From the NCBI GenBank assembly GCA_003242085.1, contig QBML01000020.1, forward strand, positions 31,329 through 95,328: a stretch of DNA of 64,000 nt, given 5' to 3'. Below the pieces are notes generated by a model. That model was given only the letters and a program-made list of their open reading frames with translations, did no database searches and had not been told where the DNA came from. Of this stretch, positions 7,968 to 16,667 are shown one piece after another (within the stretch, counting starts at the first letter, position 1; each line of letters starts with the position of its first letter). The translations under genes were made by a program, and so were the position numbers. The stretch comes from Pseudanabaena frigida (GTDB taxonomy: Bacteria; Cyanobacteriota; Cyanobacteriia; Pseudanabaenales; Pseudanabaenaceae).

Positions 7968-10538
7968 ATGCCCGTACCCGTCGAACAGTTACTTACCTCC
8001 GAAATCCTCAAACCAGCCCGTTATTTAGGTAACGAGTTTGGGGCAGTGCGAAAACCTTGGGACAATGCGATCGTGCGCTGGTCGCTGACTTATCCCGAAA
8101 TCTATGAGGTGGGTGCGTCAAACTTGGGGCATATCATCCTTTACAGCATTATTAATTCCAAAGAAGGACAACTCTGCGATCGCGCCTATTTACCCGCACC
8201 TGATTTATCAGCAAAACTGCGTGAAACCAAAACAGATTTGTTTGCGGTGGAGTCAAAGCGATCGCTACGGGAATTTGACATTTTAGGCTTTAGTCTTAGC
8301 TATGAGCTAGGCGCAACCAATGTTTTAGAAATGTTGGATCTGGCAAATATTCCGATGACATGGCGAGAAAGGAGTGAATTGAGTATTGAAGAATGTCCTT
8401 TAATTTTTGCAGGGGGACAGACTGCTACTTCTAACCCTGAGCCTTATGCCGACTTCTTTGATTTCTTTGCTCTCGGTGATGGAGAAGAATTATTGCCTGA
8501 AATTGGTGAAGTTCTTAAAGATTCCAAATTAGCAGGTAAAAATCGCCGTGAAACCCTTTTAGCACTTGCTAATGAAGTCGATGGCGTATATGTGCCTGAA
8601 TTTTATGATATGGATATCAAGACTGGCGCGATCGCACCCAATCGCAATGATGTCTCACCTCGCGCCCTGCGTCGGGTCGCCACACCGATGCCAGAGCATA
8701 GTATTGGGCTAGTTCCCTTAGTGGAAACCGTTCACGATCGCCTAACCATCGAAATTAGGCGCGGATGCACTCGCGGTTGTCGTTTCTGCCAACCTGGGAT
8801 GCTCACCCGCCCCGCCCGTGATGTCGATCCTGAGAAGGTTGTCGATACGATTGAGAAAGCGCTGCGGGAAACAGGCTACAACGAGTTCTCTTTACTTTCT
8901 CTCTCTTGTTCCGATTATCTAGCGCTGCCATCGGTGGGCGTACAGATTAAAAATCGCTTTAAAGATGAGCATATAACTCTCTCATTGCCTAGCCAAAGAG
9001 TCGATCGCTTTGATGAGAACATTGCCCATATGTTACGCAGTGGTGATGGTCGTCAACAACAGGGGCTAACCTTTGCGCCCGAAGCTGGTACACAGCGTTT
9101 GCGCGATGTGATTAATAAAGGCTTGACCGATGAAGAGTTATTGCAAGGTATTAAAACTGCCTATACCGAAGGTTGGGATAAGGTAAAGCTGTACTTCATG
9201 ATTGGCTTGCCGACGGAAACCGATGAAGATGTAATTGGGATTGTCGATACGGTGGCTTGGTTGCAGAATGAATGTTCTGAAAAAGGGCGGAGGAAATTAT
9301 CGGTTAATATCACCATTTCTAATTTTACGCCCAAGCCCCACACTCCTTTCCAGTGGCACACTGTTTCTAGCGGCGACTTTGTGCAGAAGCAGAAACTATT
9401 GCGCCAAGAGTTTCGCCGCTTGAGTGGAGTGAAGGTCAACTACACCGATATTCGCATCAGTGCGATGGAAGATTTTGTCGGACGTGGCGATCGCCGTTTG
9501 GGTAAAGTCGTGTATCGGGCATGGCAACTGGGTGCAGGTATGGACTCATGGTTTGAGAATACTGAGAAAGCTTTTGGAGCATGGACTCAAGCGATCGCGG
9601 AAGCCGATCTGGTATGGGATGCACCATCGCTAAAAATGCAAGACGATTTACCTTGGGATCACATTGATACGGGCATCGATAAACAATGGTTGATCGAAGA
9701 CTGGGAAAGGGCGATCGCAGCTAAAATTATTCCTGATTGCTCCTTTGGTGGTTGCTCGGAATGTGGTGTTTGTGGCCCCGAATTTGGACATAATGTCGTT
9801 ATACCACCACCAGAAATCCCTGCTATTTCCTTAGAGAAGCCAATCGTTCCTCCGAGAGTACAGCGCATTCGGTTGAAGTTTGGCAAACTGGGCGATATGA
9901 GCCTGATTTCCCATCTAGATTTACATCGTTTCTTCCAGCGGGCTGCTCGACGTGCGGCTCTACCTGTGGCTCATACAGAGGGGTTTAATCCATTGCCCCG
10001 CATTTCCATTGCCAAAGCATTGCCTCTTGGTCAAACCAGCAGTGCTGAGTTTGTCGATTTCGAGCTGACTGCAACTATTCCCATTGAGGAATTTCAACAA
10101 CGCTTTAAAGCGGAACTAGATGCTGATTTACCGATTTATGCGATCGAAGAAGTGGAAGTACATTCGCCATCTTTAGATTCAATTCTCGAAGTTGCCGAAT
10201 ATACTCTCACCTGTGCATTTATCACTCCCAAAGAGCGTAACGCTGCCGACATCATGGATCTACTCGAAGGTGCGGGTTACTGTGTACTCGCGGCAACTTC
10301 CATCCAAATGCCAAAAGTCTCAAAATCGGGTCGCAATCAAATGTTGGAATTGCGCGATCGCATTTTTGCAATTAATGTCCTTAACCCCGATCCTGAGTTT
10401 CCAAAAATCCATTTCATGGGCAGTTGCAAGCCAGACAGCAACCTCAAACCTGAGTATGTGGTGTACATGATGAATAAGTATTTAGCTGAAGAAGACGAAA
10501 TCAAACTAGTCAAGGTTCATCGCGAATCGATGCGTTAA
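7968..10538 (+). CDS. Radical SAM protein of the TIGR03960 family (B12-like + radical SAM + DUF2344)
   Basis: The protein has 856 residues in three parts. Residues about 20-225 form a B12-binding-like Rossmann domain that lacks an obvious cobalamin DxHxxG motif. A radical SAM domain (about 230-600) has the cluster motif C267-x3-C271-x2-C274 in RRGCTRGCRFCQPGM. The C-terminal DUF2344/TIGR03936 domain (about 650-850) starts IRLKFGKLGDMSLISHLDLHR. A further cysteine group CSFGGCSECGVCG (around 588-600) may hold a second Fe-S cluster. The fusion is typical of cyanobacteria and other bacteria; its reaction is not known. It directly precedes the Co/Ni ECF transporter operon with only 75 bp between them. 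Confidence 0.9.
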   Translation: MPVPVEQLLTSEILKPARYLGNEFGAVRKPWDNAIVRWSLTYPEIYEVGASNLGHIILYSIINSKEGQLCDRAYLPAPDLSAKLRETKTDLFAVESKRSLREFDILGFSLSYELGATNVLEMLDLANIPMTWRERSELSIEECPLIFAGGQTATSNPEPYADFFDFFALGDGEELLPEIGEVLKDSKLAGKNRRETLLALANEVDGVYVPEFYDMDIKTGAIAPNRNDVSPRALRRVATPMPEHSIGLVPLVETVHDRLTIEIRRGCTRGCRFCQPGMLTRPARDVDPEKVVDTIEKALRETGYNEFSLLSLSCSDYLALPSVGVQIKNRFKDEHITLSLPSQRVDRFDENIAHMLRSGDGRQQQGLTFAPEAGTQRLRDVINKGLTDEELLQGIKTAYTEGWDKVKLYFMIGLPTETDEDVIGIVDTVAWLQNECSEKGRRKLSVNITISNFTPKPHTPFQWHTVSSGDFVQKQKLLRQEFRRLSGVKVNYTDIRISAMEDFVGRGDRRLGKVVYRAWQLGAGMDSWFENTEKAFGAWTQAIAEADLVWDAPSLKMQDDLPWDHIDTGIDKQWLIEDWERAIAAKIIPDCSFGGCSECGVCGPEFGHNVVIPPPEIPAISLEKPIVPPRVQRIRLKFGKLGDMSLISHLDLHRFFQRAARRAALPVAHTEGFNPLPRISIAKALPLGQTSSAEFVDFELTATIPIEEFQQRFKAELDADLPIYAIEEVEVHSPSLDSILEVAEYTLTCAFITPKERNAADIMDLLEGAGYCVLAATSIQMPKVSKSGRNQMLELRDRIFAINVLNPDPEFPKIHFMGSCKPDSNLKPEYVVYMMNKYLAEEDEIKLVKVHRESMR

Positions 10539-10613
10539 TTAACTTTTTGTTTTTTTGGATGCGAAATACTCAATACGCAATTACTATAATTTTTAGAAAC
10601 TTATGAGGTAGAG

Positions 10614-11303
10614 ATGTTTGCATTTCCCGTGCATTTAGCTATGCATATCCCTGATGGCTATCTCAGCTTGCCAGTAAGCTTAGTCACAGGAGCCGTTGTG
10701 ATCGCCTTAATTGCACTTTCGCTCAATCGAGTACAGTCAGAATATAAGGAACGTACCGTTCCTTTAATGGGAGTTTGTGCTGCCTTTATTTTTGCTGCCC
10801 AAATGGTTAACTTTCCGATTTTAGGTGGTACATCTGGACATTTACTCGGTGGGACGCTGGCAGGCATTTTGCTGGGGCCTTGGGCTGGCTCCTTGGTAAT
10901 GTCAGTAGTCTTTATCGTGCAATCTGTAATGTTTCAAGATGGTGGACTTACAGCATTGGGGGCAAACATCACGATCATGGGCTTAATTGGAACCTTTGGG
11001 GGATATTACCTTTATCGGTTAATCCGAGCTTTAGTTGGTCAAAATACTTGGCTGGGAATGAGCGTTGGTACGGCGATCGCTTCATGGACTAGTGTAGTTG
11101 TAGCGGCAATGGTTTGCGCCGTACTGTTAGCTCTATCAGATACAATTCCTCTAACTTTAGGACTGGCAGCAATGTTGTCATGGCATTTCATGATTGGTAT
11201 TGGCGAAGCATTCATTACCCTAGCTATAACCAGTTTTCTCTGGCGCACTCGCCCCGATCTAATTTACGATTCTCCAAAAGCGTCGATCCGTCAAGATGAT
11301 TAA
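10614..11303 (+). CDS. cbiM: CbiM, substrate-capture subunit of cobalt/nickel ECF transporter
   Basis: The protein is 229 residues from the ATG at 10614. The hallmark metal-binding N-terminus MHIPDGYLS appears at residue 10, that is at a second ATG at 10641. In CbiM/NikM the mature N-terminal Met-His coordinates the metal ion, so either translation starts at 10641 or the first nine residues are removed. A good GAGG lies about 8 bases before 10614, so the longer start is kept here. Seven hydrophobic helices and the conserved PILGGTSGHLLGG and FQDGGLTALGANI segments confirm the family. It is the first gene of cbiM - PDGLE gene - cbiQ - cbiO and overlaps the next gene by 8 bp. Confidence 0.93.
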   Translation: MFAFPVHLAMHIPDGYLSLPVSLVTGAVVIALIALSLNRVQSEYKERTVPLMGVCAAFIFAAQMVNFPILGGTSGHLLGGTLAGILLGPWAGSLVMSVVFIVQSVMFQDGGLTALGANITIMGLIGTFGGYYLYRLIRALVGQNTWLGMSVGTAIASWTSVVVAAMVCAVLLALSDTIPLTLGLAAMLSWHFMIGIGEAFITLAITSFLWRTRPDLIYDSPKASIRQDD

Positions 11304-11634
11304 TAGAAGTGGTATGAATAAGAATCGCATTGTTATATATTCAGGATTAGCTTTAGCTTTAAGTATTGCGGCATTTCTATCTCCCTTTGCCAGCAAAGCC
11401 CCTGATGGATTAGATCGTGTTTCCCAAGATTTGAAATTTGAAGAAAAAGCTGCTTCCGAACCACCAACCAAACAACTTCCATTTTCACGGATTTTTGAAG
11501 AATATTCGATCAAAGGTGTTTCCGATCCAAAAGTTTCGACTGCGCTAGCAGGTGCTACGGGAACATTAGTTGTTTTTGGTCTGGCATGGGGAATCGGCAA
11601 ACTAACAGTACGAAAATCATCTCCAAAAGAATAA
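11296..11634 (+). CDS. PDGLE-domain protein (CbiN-like partner of CbiM)
   Basis: A 112-residue protein with an N-terminal helix (about 13-30) and a C-terminal helix (about 84-104) enclosing a periplasmic segment. It contains SPFASKAPDGLDRVSQDLKF, the signature of the PDGLE domain (PF13190). In many Co/Ni ECF systems this protein replaces or fuses with CbiN and aids metal loading of CbiM. Its ATG overlaps the end of cbiM, with an alternative ATG at 11314, so the two are translationally coupled. It lacks the typical CbiN sequence, so the symbol is left blank. Confidence 0.88.
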   Translation: MINRSGMNKNRIVIYSGLALALSIAAFLSPFASKAPDGLDRVSQDLKFEEKAASEPPTKQLPFSRIFEEYSIKGVSDPKVSTALAGATGTLVVFGLAWGIGKLTVRKSSPKE

Positions 11635-11678
11635 ATCAGAAGAGGGAAAAGTAAGCTCCTTCTCTAAATATTAGAACT

Positions 11679-12485
11679 ATGTTGTTTCATATTCCAATAA
11701 TTGAAGTCTGCGATCGCTTATCACAAAACGATCGCTTAAATCTATGGAATCGCCTCACCATTCATACGCGCTTGCTTTGCATCTTCATGCTAGTATTCGC
11801 GATCGCGCTAACGCCAGTTGGGAGATGGTGGACATGGGCACTATATGGGATTGTTAGTTTACCAATTTTCTATTGGAGTAAGGTTAGTTTAGGAACACTC
11901 GCTAGACGGATGGCGATCGAGTCAGCATTTATTAGCGTCATCTTGTTAGGAACTCTATTTCGTGGCGGCGGGGAAGTTCTTTGGCAGTGGGGAATATTCC
12001 AGATTACTAGCAATGGTTTGGTCGTATTGGGTAGCGTGAGCATTAAAGCATTTCTTTCTTTACTTCTACTGAATATTCTGACGCTGAGTACTTCTATTCC
12101 GTTATTATTACAAGCTCTAGTTACTCTTAAAATGCCACCACTTTTAGTGAGCATCCTTGCTTCAATGTATCGTTATATTGGTGTACTAACCAATGAGTTT
12201 AATGCGATGCGCCGTGCGGCAACTGCTCGTAATTTTGCAGCTCGCAATCTTTACGATCGCCAAAGACCAGATCGAGTGTGGCAAAGGCAAGTGCTGGGCA
12301 ATATGTTGGGTGTTTTATTTATCCGTACTTACGATCGCGGCGATCGCATTTATCAGGCAATGCTGTCACGAGGCTATCAGGGTATTCCTATGATTATTGA
12401 AGTAGAAACTGGCGGATGGCGCGATCGCCTTGCAATTGGGTGCATTATGATCGTAATTTTAATCGGTCAAATCCTTGTTATGTAG
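11679..12485 (+). CDS. cbiQ: CbiQ, transmembrane T component of Co/Ni ECF transporter
   Basis: The 268-residue membrane protein has about five to six helices. Two cytoplasmic coupling motifs characteristic of EcfT proteins are visible: RAATARNF (around 179-186) and AMLSRGYQG (around 225-233). These are equivalent to the ARS/ARG motifs that dock into the ATPase dimer. The order cbiM, PDGLE gene, cbiQ, cbiO is standard. The 44 bp gap from the PDGLE gene has no terminator, whereas a strong hairpin separates it from cbiO. Confidence 0.9.
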   Translation: MLFHIPIIEVCDRLSQNDRLNLWNRLTIHTRLLCIFMLVFAIALTPVGRWWTWALYGIVSLPIFYWSKVSLGTLARRMAIESAFISVILLGTLFRGGGEVLWQWGIFQITSNGLVVLGSVSIKAFLSLLLLNILTLSTSIPLLLQALVTLKMPPLLVSILASMYRYIGVLTNEFNAMRRAATARNFAARNLYDRQRPDRVWQRQVLGNMLGVLFIRTYDRGDRIYQAMLSRGYQGIPMIIEVETGGWRDRLAIGCIMIVILIGQILVM

Positions 12486-12502
12486 TGCGTCTAGCGCACT
12501 AC
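12482..12502. repeat. Small hairpin at cbiQ end
   Basis: GTAGTGCG-tctag-CGCACTAC is a perfect 8-bp inverted repeat overlapping the cbiQ stop codon region. It lies directly before the larger palindrome at 12521 and may act with it in 3' end formation or mRNA protection. Confidence 0.5.
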
Positions 12503-12520
12503 AGCAGTTTTCGAGCGAAA

Positions 12521-12581
12521 GAACCACAATAAAATTTTTAAAAGCGTTGCGAAGCAACGCTTTTAAAAATTTTATTGGTTC
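12521..12581. repeat. Long palindrome between cbiQ and cbiO
   Basis: Two arms of 28-30 bases pair around the loop GAA (left arm ending AAAGCGTTGC, right arm starting GCAACGCTTT), with one 2-base bulge. It belongs to the GCGAAGC-centred palindrome family of this window. As cbiO follows in the same direction, it would work as a partial terminator or mRNA stabiliser inside the transporter operon. Confidence 0.7.
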
Positions 12582-12617
12582 TGATTTGAGCGTAAAGCAC
12601 TGTAAGTAAAACTATAT

Positions 12618-13367
12618 ATGCACCATAATCCCATCTCTATCGAGAACCTCAGTTATATCTATCCTGATGGCAATCAGGCTTTAAAAGAGCTGAACCTCCA
12701 GATAGCCGCAACCGAAAAAGTAGCGATCGTCGGTGCGAATGGCTCGGGCAAATCGACTTTGCTACTGCATCTTAATGGCATTCTCATGCCACAGCAGGGT
12801 GAAATTGTCATTGGAGAAATGCTAATAGTTCCAAAGAATTTGCTGGCAATTAGGAATTTTGTCGGTGTAGTTTTTCAGAATCCAGACGATCAGCTTTTCA
12901 TGCCAACGGTTTGGGAAGATGTTGCCTTTGGACCGATGAATCAAGGAGTGCGAGGAAAAGATATCGAAATAAGAGTAGCCGAAGCCCTAGTAGCAGTTGG
13001 CTTAGACGTAGATAAGTATAGACATCGCCAGTCCCAAAATCTCTCTGGCGGCGAAAAAAAACGAGTGGCGATCGCTGGAGTATTGGCGATGCAACCGCAG
13101 GTTTTAGTATTTGATGAGCCATCAGCCCAACTCGATCCACGATCGCGCCGTCAATTGATCCAACTTTTACGAACTCTACCTGAAACTCAATTAATCGCCA
13201 CTCACGATCTAGACTTGGTATTAGAGCTATGCGATCGCACGGTTGTATTAAGTGAAGGAGAAATTGTCTATGACGGTAAAACCGAGCAGGTATTAAGCGA
13301 TCGCGAATTTTTGTTAGCACATTCTCTAGAGATGCCCTTAAGTCGTAGTTACCCCAGACAGGGTTAG
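12618..13367 (+). CDS. cbiO: CbiO, ATPase subunit of Co/Ni ECF transporter
   Basis: This ABC ATPase of 249 residues has Walker A GANGSGKST (about 39-47), the ECF-typical Q-loop segment VGVVFQNPDDQLF, signature LSGGEKKRVAIAG and Walker B VLVFDEPSAQLD, followed by the H-loop ATHDLDLV. The PDDQLF form of the Q-loop is typical of EcfA/CbiO ATPases. A single ATPase gene is present, consistent with group I ECF systems that use a CbiO homodimer. It begins after a palindrome 36 bp upstream and is the last gene of the transporter. Confidence 0.92.
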   Translation: MHHNPISIENLSYIYPDGNQALKELNLQIAATEKVAIVGANGSGKSTLLLHLNGILMPQQGEIVIGEMLIVPKNLLAIRNFVGVVFQNPDDQLFMPTVWEDVAFGPMNQGVRGKDIEIRVAEALVAVGLDVDKYRHRQSQNLSGGEKKRVAIAGVLAMQPQVLVFDEPSAQLDPRSRRQLIQLLRTLPETQLIATHDLDLVLELCDRTVVLSEGEIVYDGKTEQVLSDREFLLAHSLEMPLSRSYPRQG

Positions 13368-13401
13368 CGCTTTACGCCGACCCGATCGCTCCAATTTTGT
13401 A

Positions 13402-14511
13402 GTGAATAACGTGAAAAAACATATTTTATTTATCTTGCCTTACCTCAATCAAGGTGGCACCGAAAAACAAGCTCTAAGCTTGATCGAAGGATTGCGCGAT
13501 CGCTATAAAATTTCGCTGTTAGCCCCCGATGGTAAAGGCGCACCTCAATTTAGAGCATTGCCGATTTTGCAACGAGAATATACAAAATGGGAGATTAATT
13601 TTTTTAAGGGTTTACCAGAATTAATTGCAGGAATTAAAGAAATTCAAAAAGAACAGGCAATCGATCTAGTCCACGTTCATGGGGCGCATGAATTGATGTT
13701 ACCTGTTCGGTGGACGGTAGGTAAAGTTCCGATTGTCTTTACGGTGCATGGTTATCATGGAACTGGTACAAAATTTAGCTATCAAACATCATGCTGGTTT
13801 AGTAATTGGTTTGCCGATCGCGTAATTAGCGTTTGTGAAGCAGAATATAATCTTTTGCGTGAATATGGGCTAAAAGAGAGAAAACTCCATTTAATTTATA
13901 ACGGCGTTAAAGAACCAATTCTCGATGCTGATAAATCCTTAGAACTAGCCCAAAAATTCCATCTCGATCCTTCTAGCCAAATTATTCTTGGTACAGCCGC
14001 TCGCCTTGATGAAGCCAAAGGACTAACTTATTTACTCCAAGCTTTTGCAAAGTTACAAGGTGAGAATTTGCGTTTAGTAATTGCTGGTAATGGGGACTTA
14101 GAAGCGTCTCTCAAGCAAGAAGCTCAAGATCTAGGCATAGGCGATCGCGTTATTTTTACTGGCTATCTTGAAGGCTTGCCCAACTTGATGCAGTTATTTG
14201 ATATTTTCGTACTCCCTTCTCTCCAAGAAGCTTGTAGCCTTGCCTGTGCGGAAGCGATGTCTCAAGCAAAGCCCGTAGTCGGTACTTGTGTGGGTGGTAT
14301 TGCGGAACAGGTCAGCGATCGCCAAACAGGTTATATCGTTATGCCCCGCGACCCTGAGAGTTTAGCCGCAAAGCTTACTGAACTCATTAACGATCGAGAC
14401 TTACGCGATCGCTTTGCCAAGAATGGTTACAGCCGCTATCGTCAGCTTTTCTCTAGCGAAATCATGCTCGAAAAGACTGCTGAAATATACGATTTATATC
14501 TATCTGCATAA
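13402..14511 (+). CDS. GT4-family glycosyltransferase
   Basis: The protein is 369 residues with the GT-B double Rossmann layout. The N-terminal domain begins ILFILPYLNQGGTEKQALSL, the acceptor-side motif of GT4 enzymes. The C-terminal domain has GTAARLDEAKGLTYLLQAF, VIAGNGDLEASL and the donor-binding EACSLACAEAMSQAKPVVGT, with the E-x7-E arrangement. It should transfer a sugar from a nucleotide-sugar to a lipid or polysaccharide acceptor at the cytosolic membrane face; the exact substrate is unknown. No ATG is available near the start, and GTG at 13402 (or GTG 13411) is used. It lies 34 bp after cbiO with no obvious functional link. Confidence 0.87.
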   Translation: MNNVKKHILFILPYLNQGGTEKQALSLIEGLRDRYKISLLAPDGKGAPQFRALPILQREYTKWEINFFKGLPELIAGIKEIQKEQAIDLVHVHGAHELMLPVRWTVGKVPIVFTVHGYHGTGTKFSYQTSCWFSNWFADRVISVCEAEYNLLREYGLKERKLHLIYNGVKEPILDADKSLELAQKFHLDPSSQIILGTAARLDEAKGLTYLLQAFAKLQGENLRLVIAGNGDLEASLKQEAQDLGIGDRVIFTGYLEGLPNLMQLFDIFVLPSLQEACSLACAEAMSQAKPVVGTCVGGIAEQVSDRQTGYIVMPRDPESLAAKLTELINDRDLRDRFAKNGYSRYRQLFSSEIMLEKTAEIYDLYLSA

Positions 14512-14674
14512 AACCCAAAAATGCAGGGCAACACAACACAATGTACTATCTCTCGTTTTCGGGATTTACTTGCATCGTTGTAATACCCCTAACTTTTAAG
14601 CTCTGATTGCCTTACTATACTTTATGGCAATTCACCTTCACCACGATCAAGCACATACCTCCCCAGCATATTAG

Positions 14675-15907
14675 ATGAGTAATTCTTTAACGAAACAAGA
14701 AAGCGAGAGAAAACGGGTTTTATTTATCAGTAATGGTCATGGCGAAGATTTGAATGCTTGCGAGGTCTTAAAAGCTTTGCGAAGTAAGTATCCTGATGTA
14801 GACACGATCGCTTTTCCGCTTGTTGGGGAGGGAAATGCCTATCGTCGAGCAGGTGTAGAGATCGCCACTCCTACCAAGGCTTTGCCATCGGGGGGGTTTG
14901 CTTACATGAGTTTGCGGAAGCAGATTGAAGATTTTCAATCTGGGTTATTGAGTCTAACTTGGCAACAAATCAAAGCAGTACGTGAATGTAGTAAAACCTG
15001 CAATTTTGTCTTTGCAACTGGTGATGTTCTTCCAGCTATCTTTGCTTATTTGACAGGCTTGCCCTATTCCATATTTTTGGTATCTTCATCAGGGTTTTAC
15101 GAGAATCGCTACATACCTAATTTGCTGCAAGCTTCGATCATGCGATCGCCGCGATGTCGACAGATTTTGACCCGTGATGCCTATAGTGCTGAACTGATTG
15201 AGCGAAGAGGTTATCAAAATACCAGTTTTGTAGGCTATCCAATTATGGATGTACTGGAACCAACGGGCAAAGACCTATGCTTAATTCCTCACGTACCGAC
15301 GATCGCTTTACTTGCGGGTAGCCGCTTACCTGAAGCCGCCGAAAATTTGTTGTTGCAATTACGGTTATGTGTGGAAATAGCCAAATCTTTTGCTCCAGAT
15401 CCCGTTCAATTTCGCGCTGCGCTCGTACCCAGTCTGATGCCTAAATTAGCAGAAATCGCCGACCAAGCAGGTTGGCAATATGCCGATGCGAAGCTTTATC
15501 ATCAGGATTTAGATATTGGTGTTCTCTGCTTCAGTGATGCTTTTCCTGATATTTTACAGCAATGTAATTTGGCGCTTGGTATGGCGGGAACTGCTGTCGA
15601 GCAGGCAGTAGGACTTGGAAAACCTGTTGTCCAGATTATGGGAAATGGCCCCCAATTCTCTTATCGTTTTGCCGAAGCACAGGAACGATTACTTGGCTTA
15701 TCGGTGCAAACAATTGGCAAAGGGGCAGCAACACCTGAAATCCTAGTCGAAGCTGCTCAATGTGTTAAACGTACTTTAGGCGATCGCGATTATTTAGAAC
15801 GTTGCAAACAGAATGGATTAGAAAGAGTTGGTGCAAAAGGCGGATCGATGGGATTGGCTGAAGCGATCGCCAAGCAAATTTCAATAATTTCAAAACGTGA
15901 CCAGTAG
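14675..15907 (+). CDS. LpxB-like protein (TIGR03492 family)
   Basis: A 410-residue soluble protein related to lipid-A-disaccharide synthase but of the separate cyanobacterial group TIGR03492. It starts with RVLFISNGHGEDLNACEVLKAL (GT-B acceptor domain). The donor domain includes IALLAGSRLPEAAENL, and LALGMAGTAVEQAVGLGKPVVQ, equivalent to the LpxB 'SGTatlE' segment. Cyanobacteria that lack classical lipid A often keep this gene. The substrate is unknown, but a glycolipid or cell-wall sugar transfer is the family-based guess. A hairpin ending the transcript lies 14 bp downstream. Confidence 0.82.
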   Translation: MSNSLTKQESERKRVLFISNGHGEDLNACEVLKALRSKYPDVDTIAFPLVGEGNAYRRAGVEIATPTKALPSGGFAYMSLRKQIEDFQSGLLSLTWQQIKAVRECSKTCNFVFATGDVLPAIFAYLTGLPYSIFLVSSSGFYENRYIPNLLQASIMRSPRCRQILTRDAYSAELIERRGYQNTSFVGYPIMDVLEPTGKDLCLIPHVPTIALLAGSRLPEAAENLLLQLRLCVEIAKSFAPDPVQFRAALVPSLMPKLAEIADQAGWQYADAKLYHQDLDIGVLCFSDAFPDILQQCNLALGMAGTAVEQAVGLGKPVVQIMGNGPQFSYRFAEAQERLLGLSVQTIGKGAATPEILVEAAQCVKRTLGDRDYLERCKQNGLERVGAKGGSMGLAEAIAKQISIISKRDQ

Positions 15908-15920
15908 CAGCAGCTATAGC

Positions 15921-15958
15921 AATAACAAAGGCGGCGCAAAGCGCCGCCTTTGTTTATT
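15921..15958. terminator. Palindrome ending the LpxB-like gene
   Basis: Arms AATAACAAAGGCGGCGC and GCGCCGCCTTTGTTTATT pair around AAA with a single-base bulge. It lies 14 bp after the stop codon and between convergent reading directions, so it can serve both strands. Core type GGCGCAAAGCGCC of the palindrome family. Confidence 0.65.
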
Positions 15959-15960
15959 CG

Positions 15961-16001
15961 GGTTGTAATTACCTTGTCTATAAGGCAAGGTAATTACAAC
16001 C
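15961..16001. repeat. Second hairpin, perfect 16-bp arms
   Basis: GGTTGTAATTACCTTG and CAAGGTAATTACAACC form perfect arms around a 9-base loop. It lies 2 bp beyond the previous palindrome, giving a tandem pair between the LpxB-like gene and the kinase pseudogene. Confidence 0.6.
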
Positions 16002-16048
16002 TCAGTAAATTCACCAAGTTTGCTATCAATTTCTAACGTTCCCTGATG

Positions 16049-16640
16049 CTACTTAGCGATGATGTCATAGACAAGAGAAAGCCCTAATCCCGTTCCTGAA
16101 CCTGGGGGCTTGGTTGTAAAGAAGGGATCTAAAATTTTAGAGCGGATCTCAGGATCGATACCGCAGCTGTTATCACGAATACGAATTTCAACTTGTTCTG
16201 CAACTAGCTGCGTTGAAAGCGTAAATGTAGGGATATATTTTGCACTTCCATGAAAAGTATCTTTATCAAGCTCAGACTTTTTAAAATAAATCGCATCACA
16301 GGCATTGTCAATTAAGTTAATGAAAGCCCGAATTGTTGAAGGTTGGCTGTTTCGAGATCTTTGTTCAGTTGAGATAATTCTTGCAAAAGTCGGCTGATTG
16401 ACTCTTCAGCTTGTTTTCGCTTGGTAATGTCCATTGCCACACCAATGATGCAAGTGCCGTCCGCATTTTGAACTACTTTCCCATTTACTGCTACCTAATG
16501 CACTCCGTCATTTAAGCGGTTAATTCGATATTCAATTTTATAAGGCGATTTTGTAGAAAAACTATGGGCAAGAGCATTAAATACTCGTTCTTGATCTGTT
16601 GAAGAAGATTTACGTAAATAATCACTAAAAATAGCGATTT
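16049..16640 (-). pseudogene. Wrecked PAS-domain histidine kinase
   Basis: Reading the minus strand from about 16640 gives a PAS/PAC segment (FSDYLRKSSSTDQERVFNAL ... MDITKRKQAEESISRLLQE) with an in-frame TAG in the segment 'DGVH-stop-VAVNGKV', where Trp is expected. The frame then breaks, the HisKA phosphoacceptor domain is missing, and a different frame continues with an HATPase fragment: INLIDNACDAI (N box), IRIRDNSCGID (G1 box) and TTKPPGSGTGLGLSLVYDII (G2 box), ending at TAG 16049. So a sensor kinase gene has suffered a stop, a frameshift and an internal deletion. It sits directly downstream of the permease-kinase fusion on the same strand and may be a decayed neighbour or paralogue. Confidence 0.85.
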
Positions 16641-16667
16641 AGATTCGATCTACGTTGGCTCTGATGT

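Noticed and set aside
10539..10613. Cobalamin riboswitch upstream of cbiM
   Set aside because: The gap is only 75 bp, too short for the known cobalamin riboswitch, and no B12-box sequence was seen.
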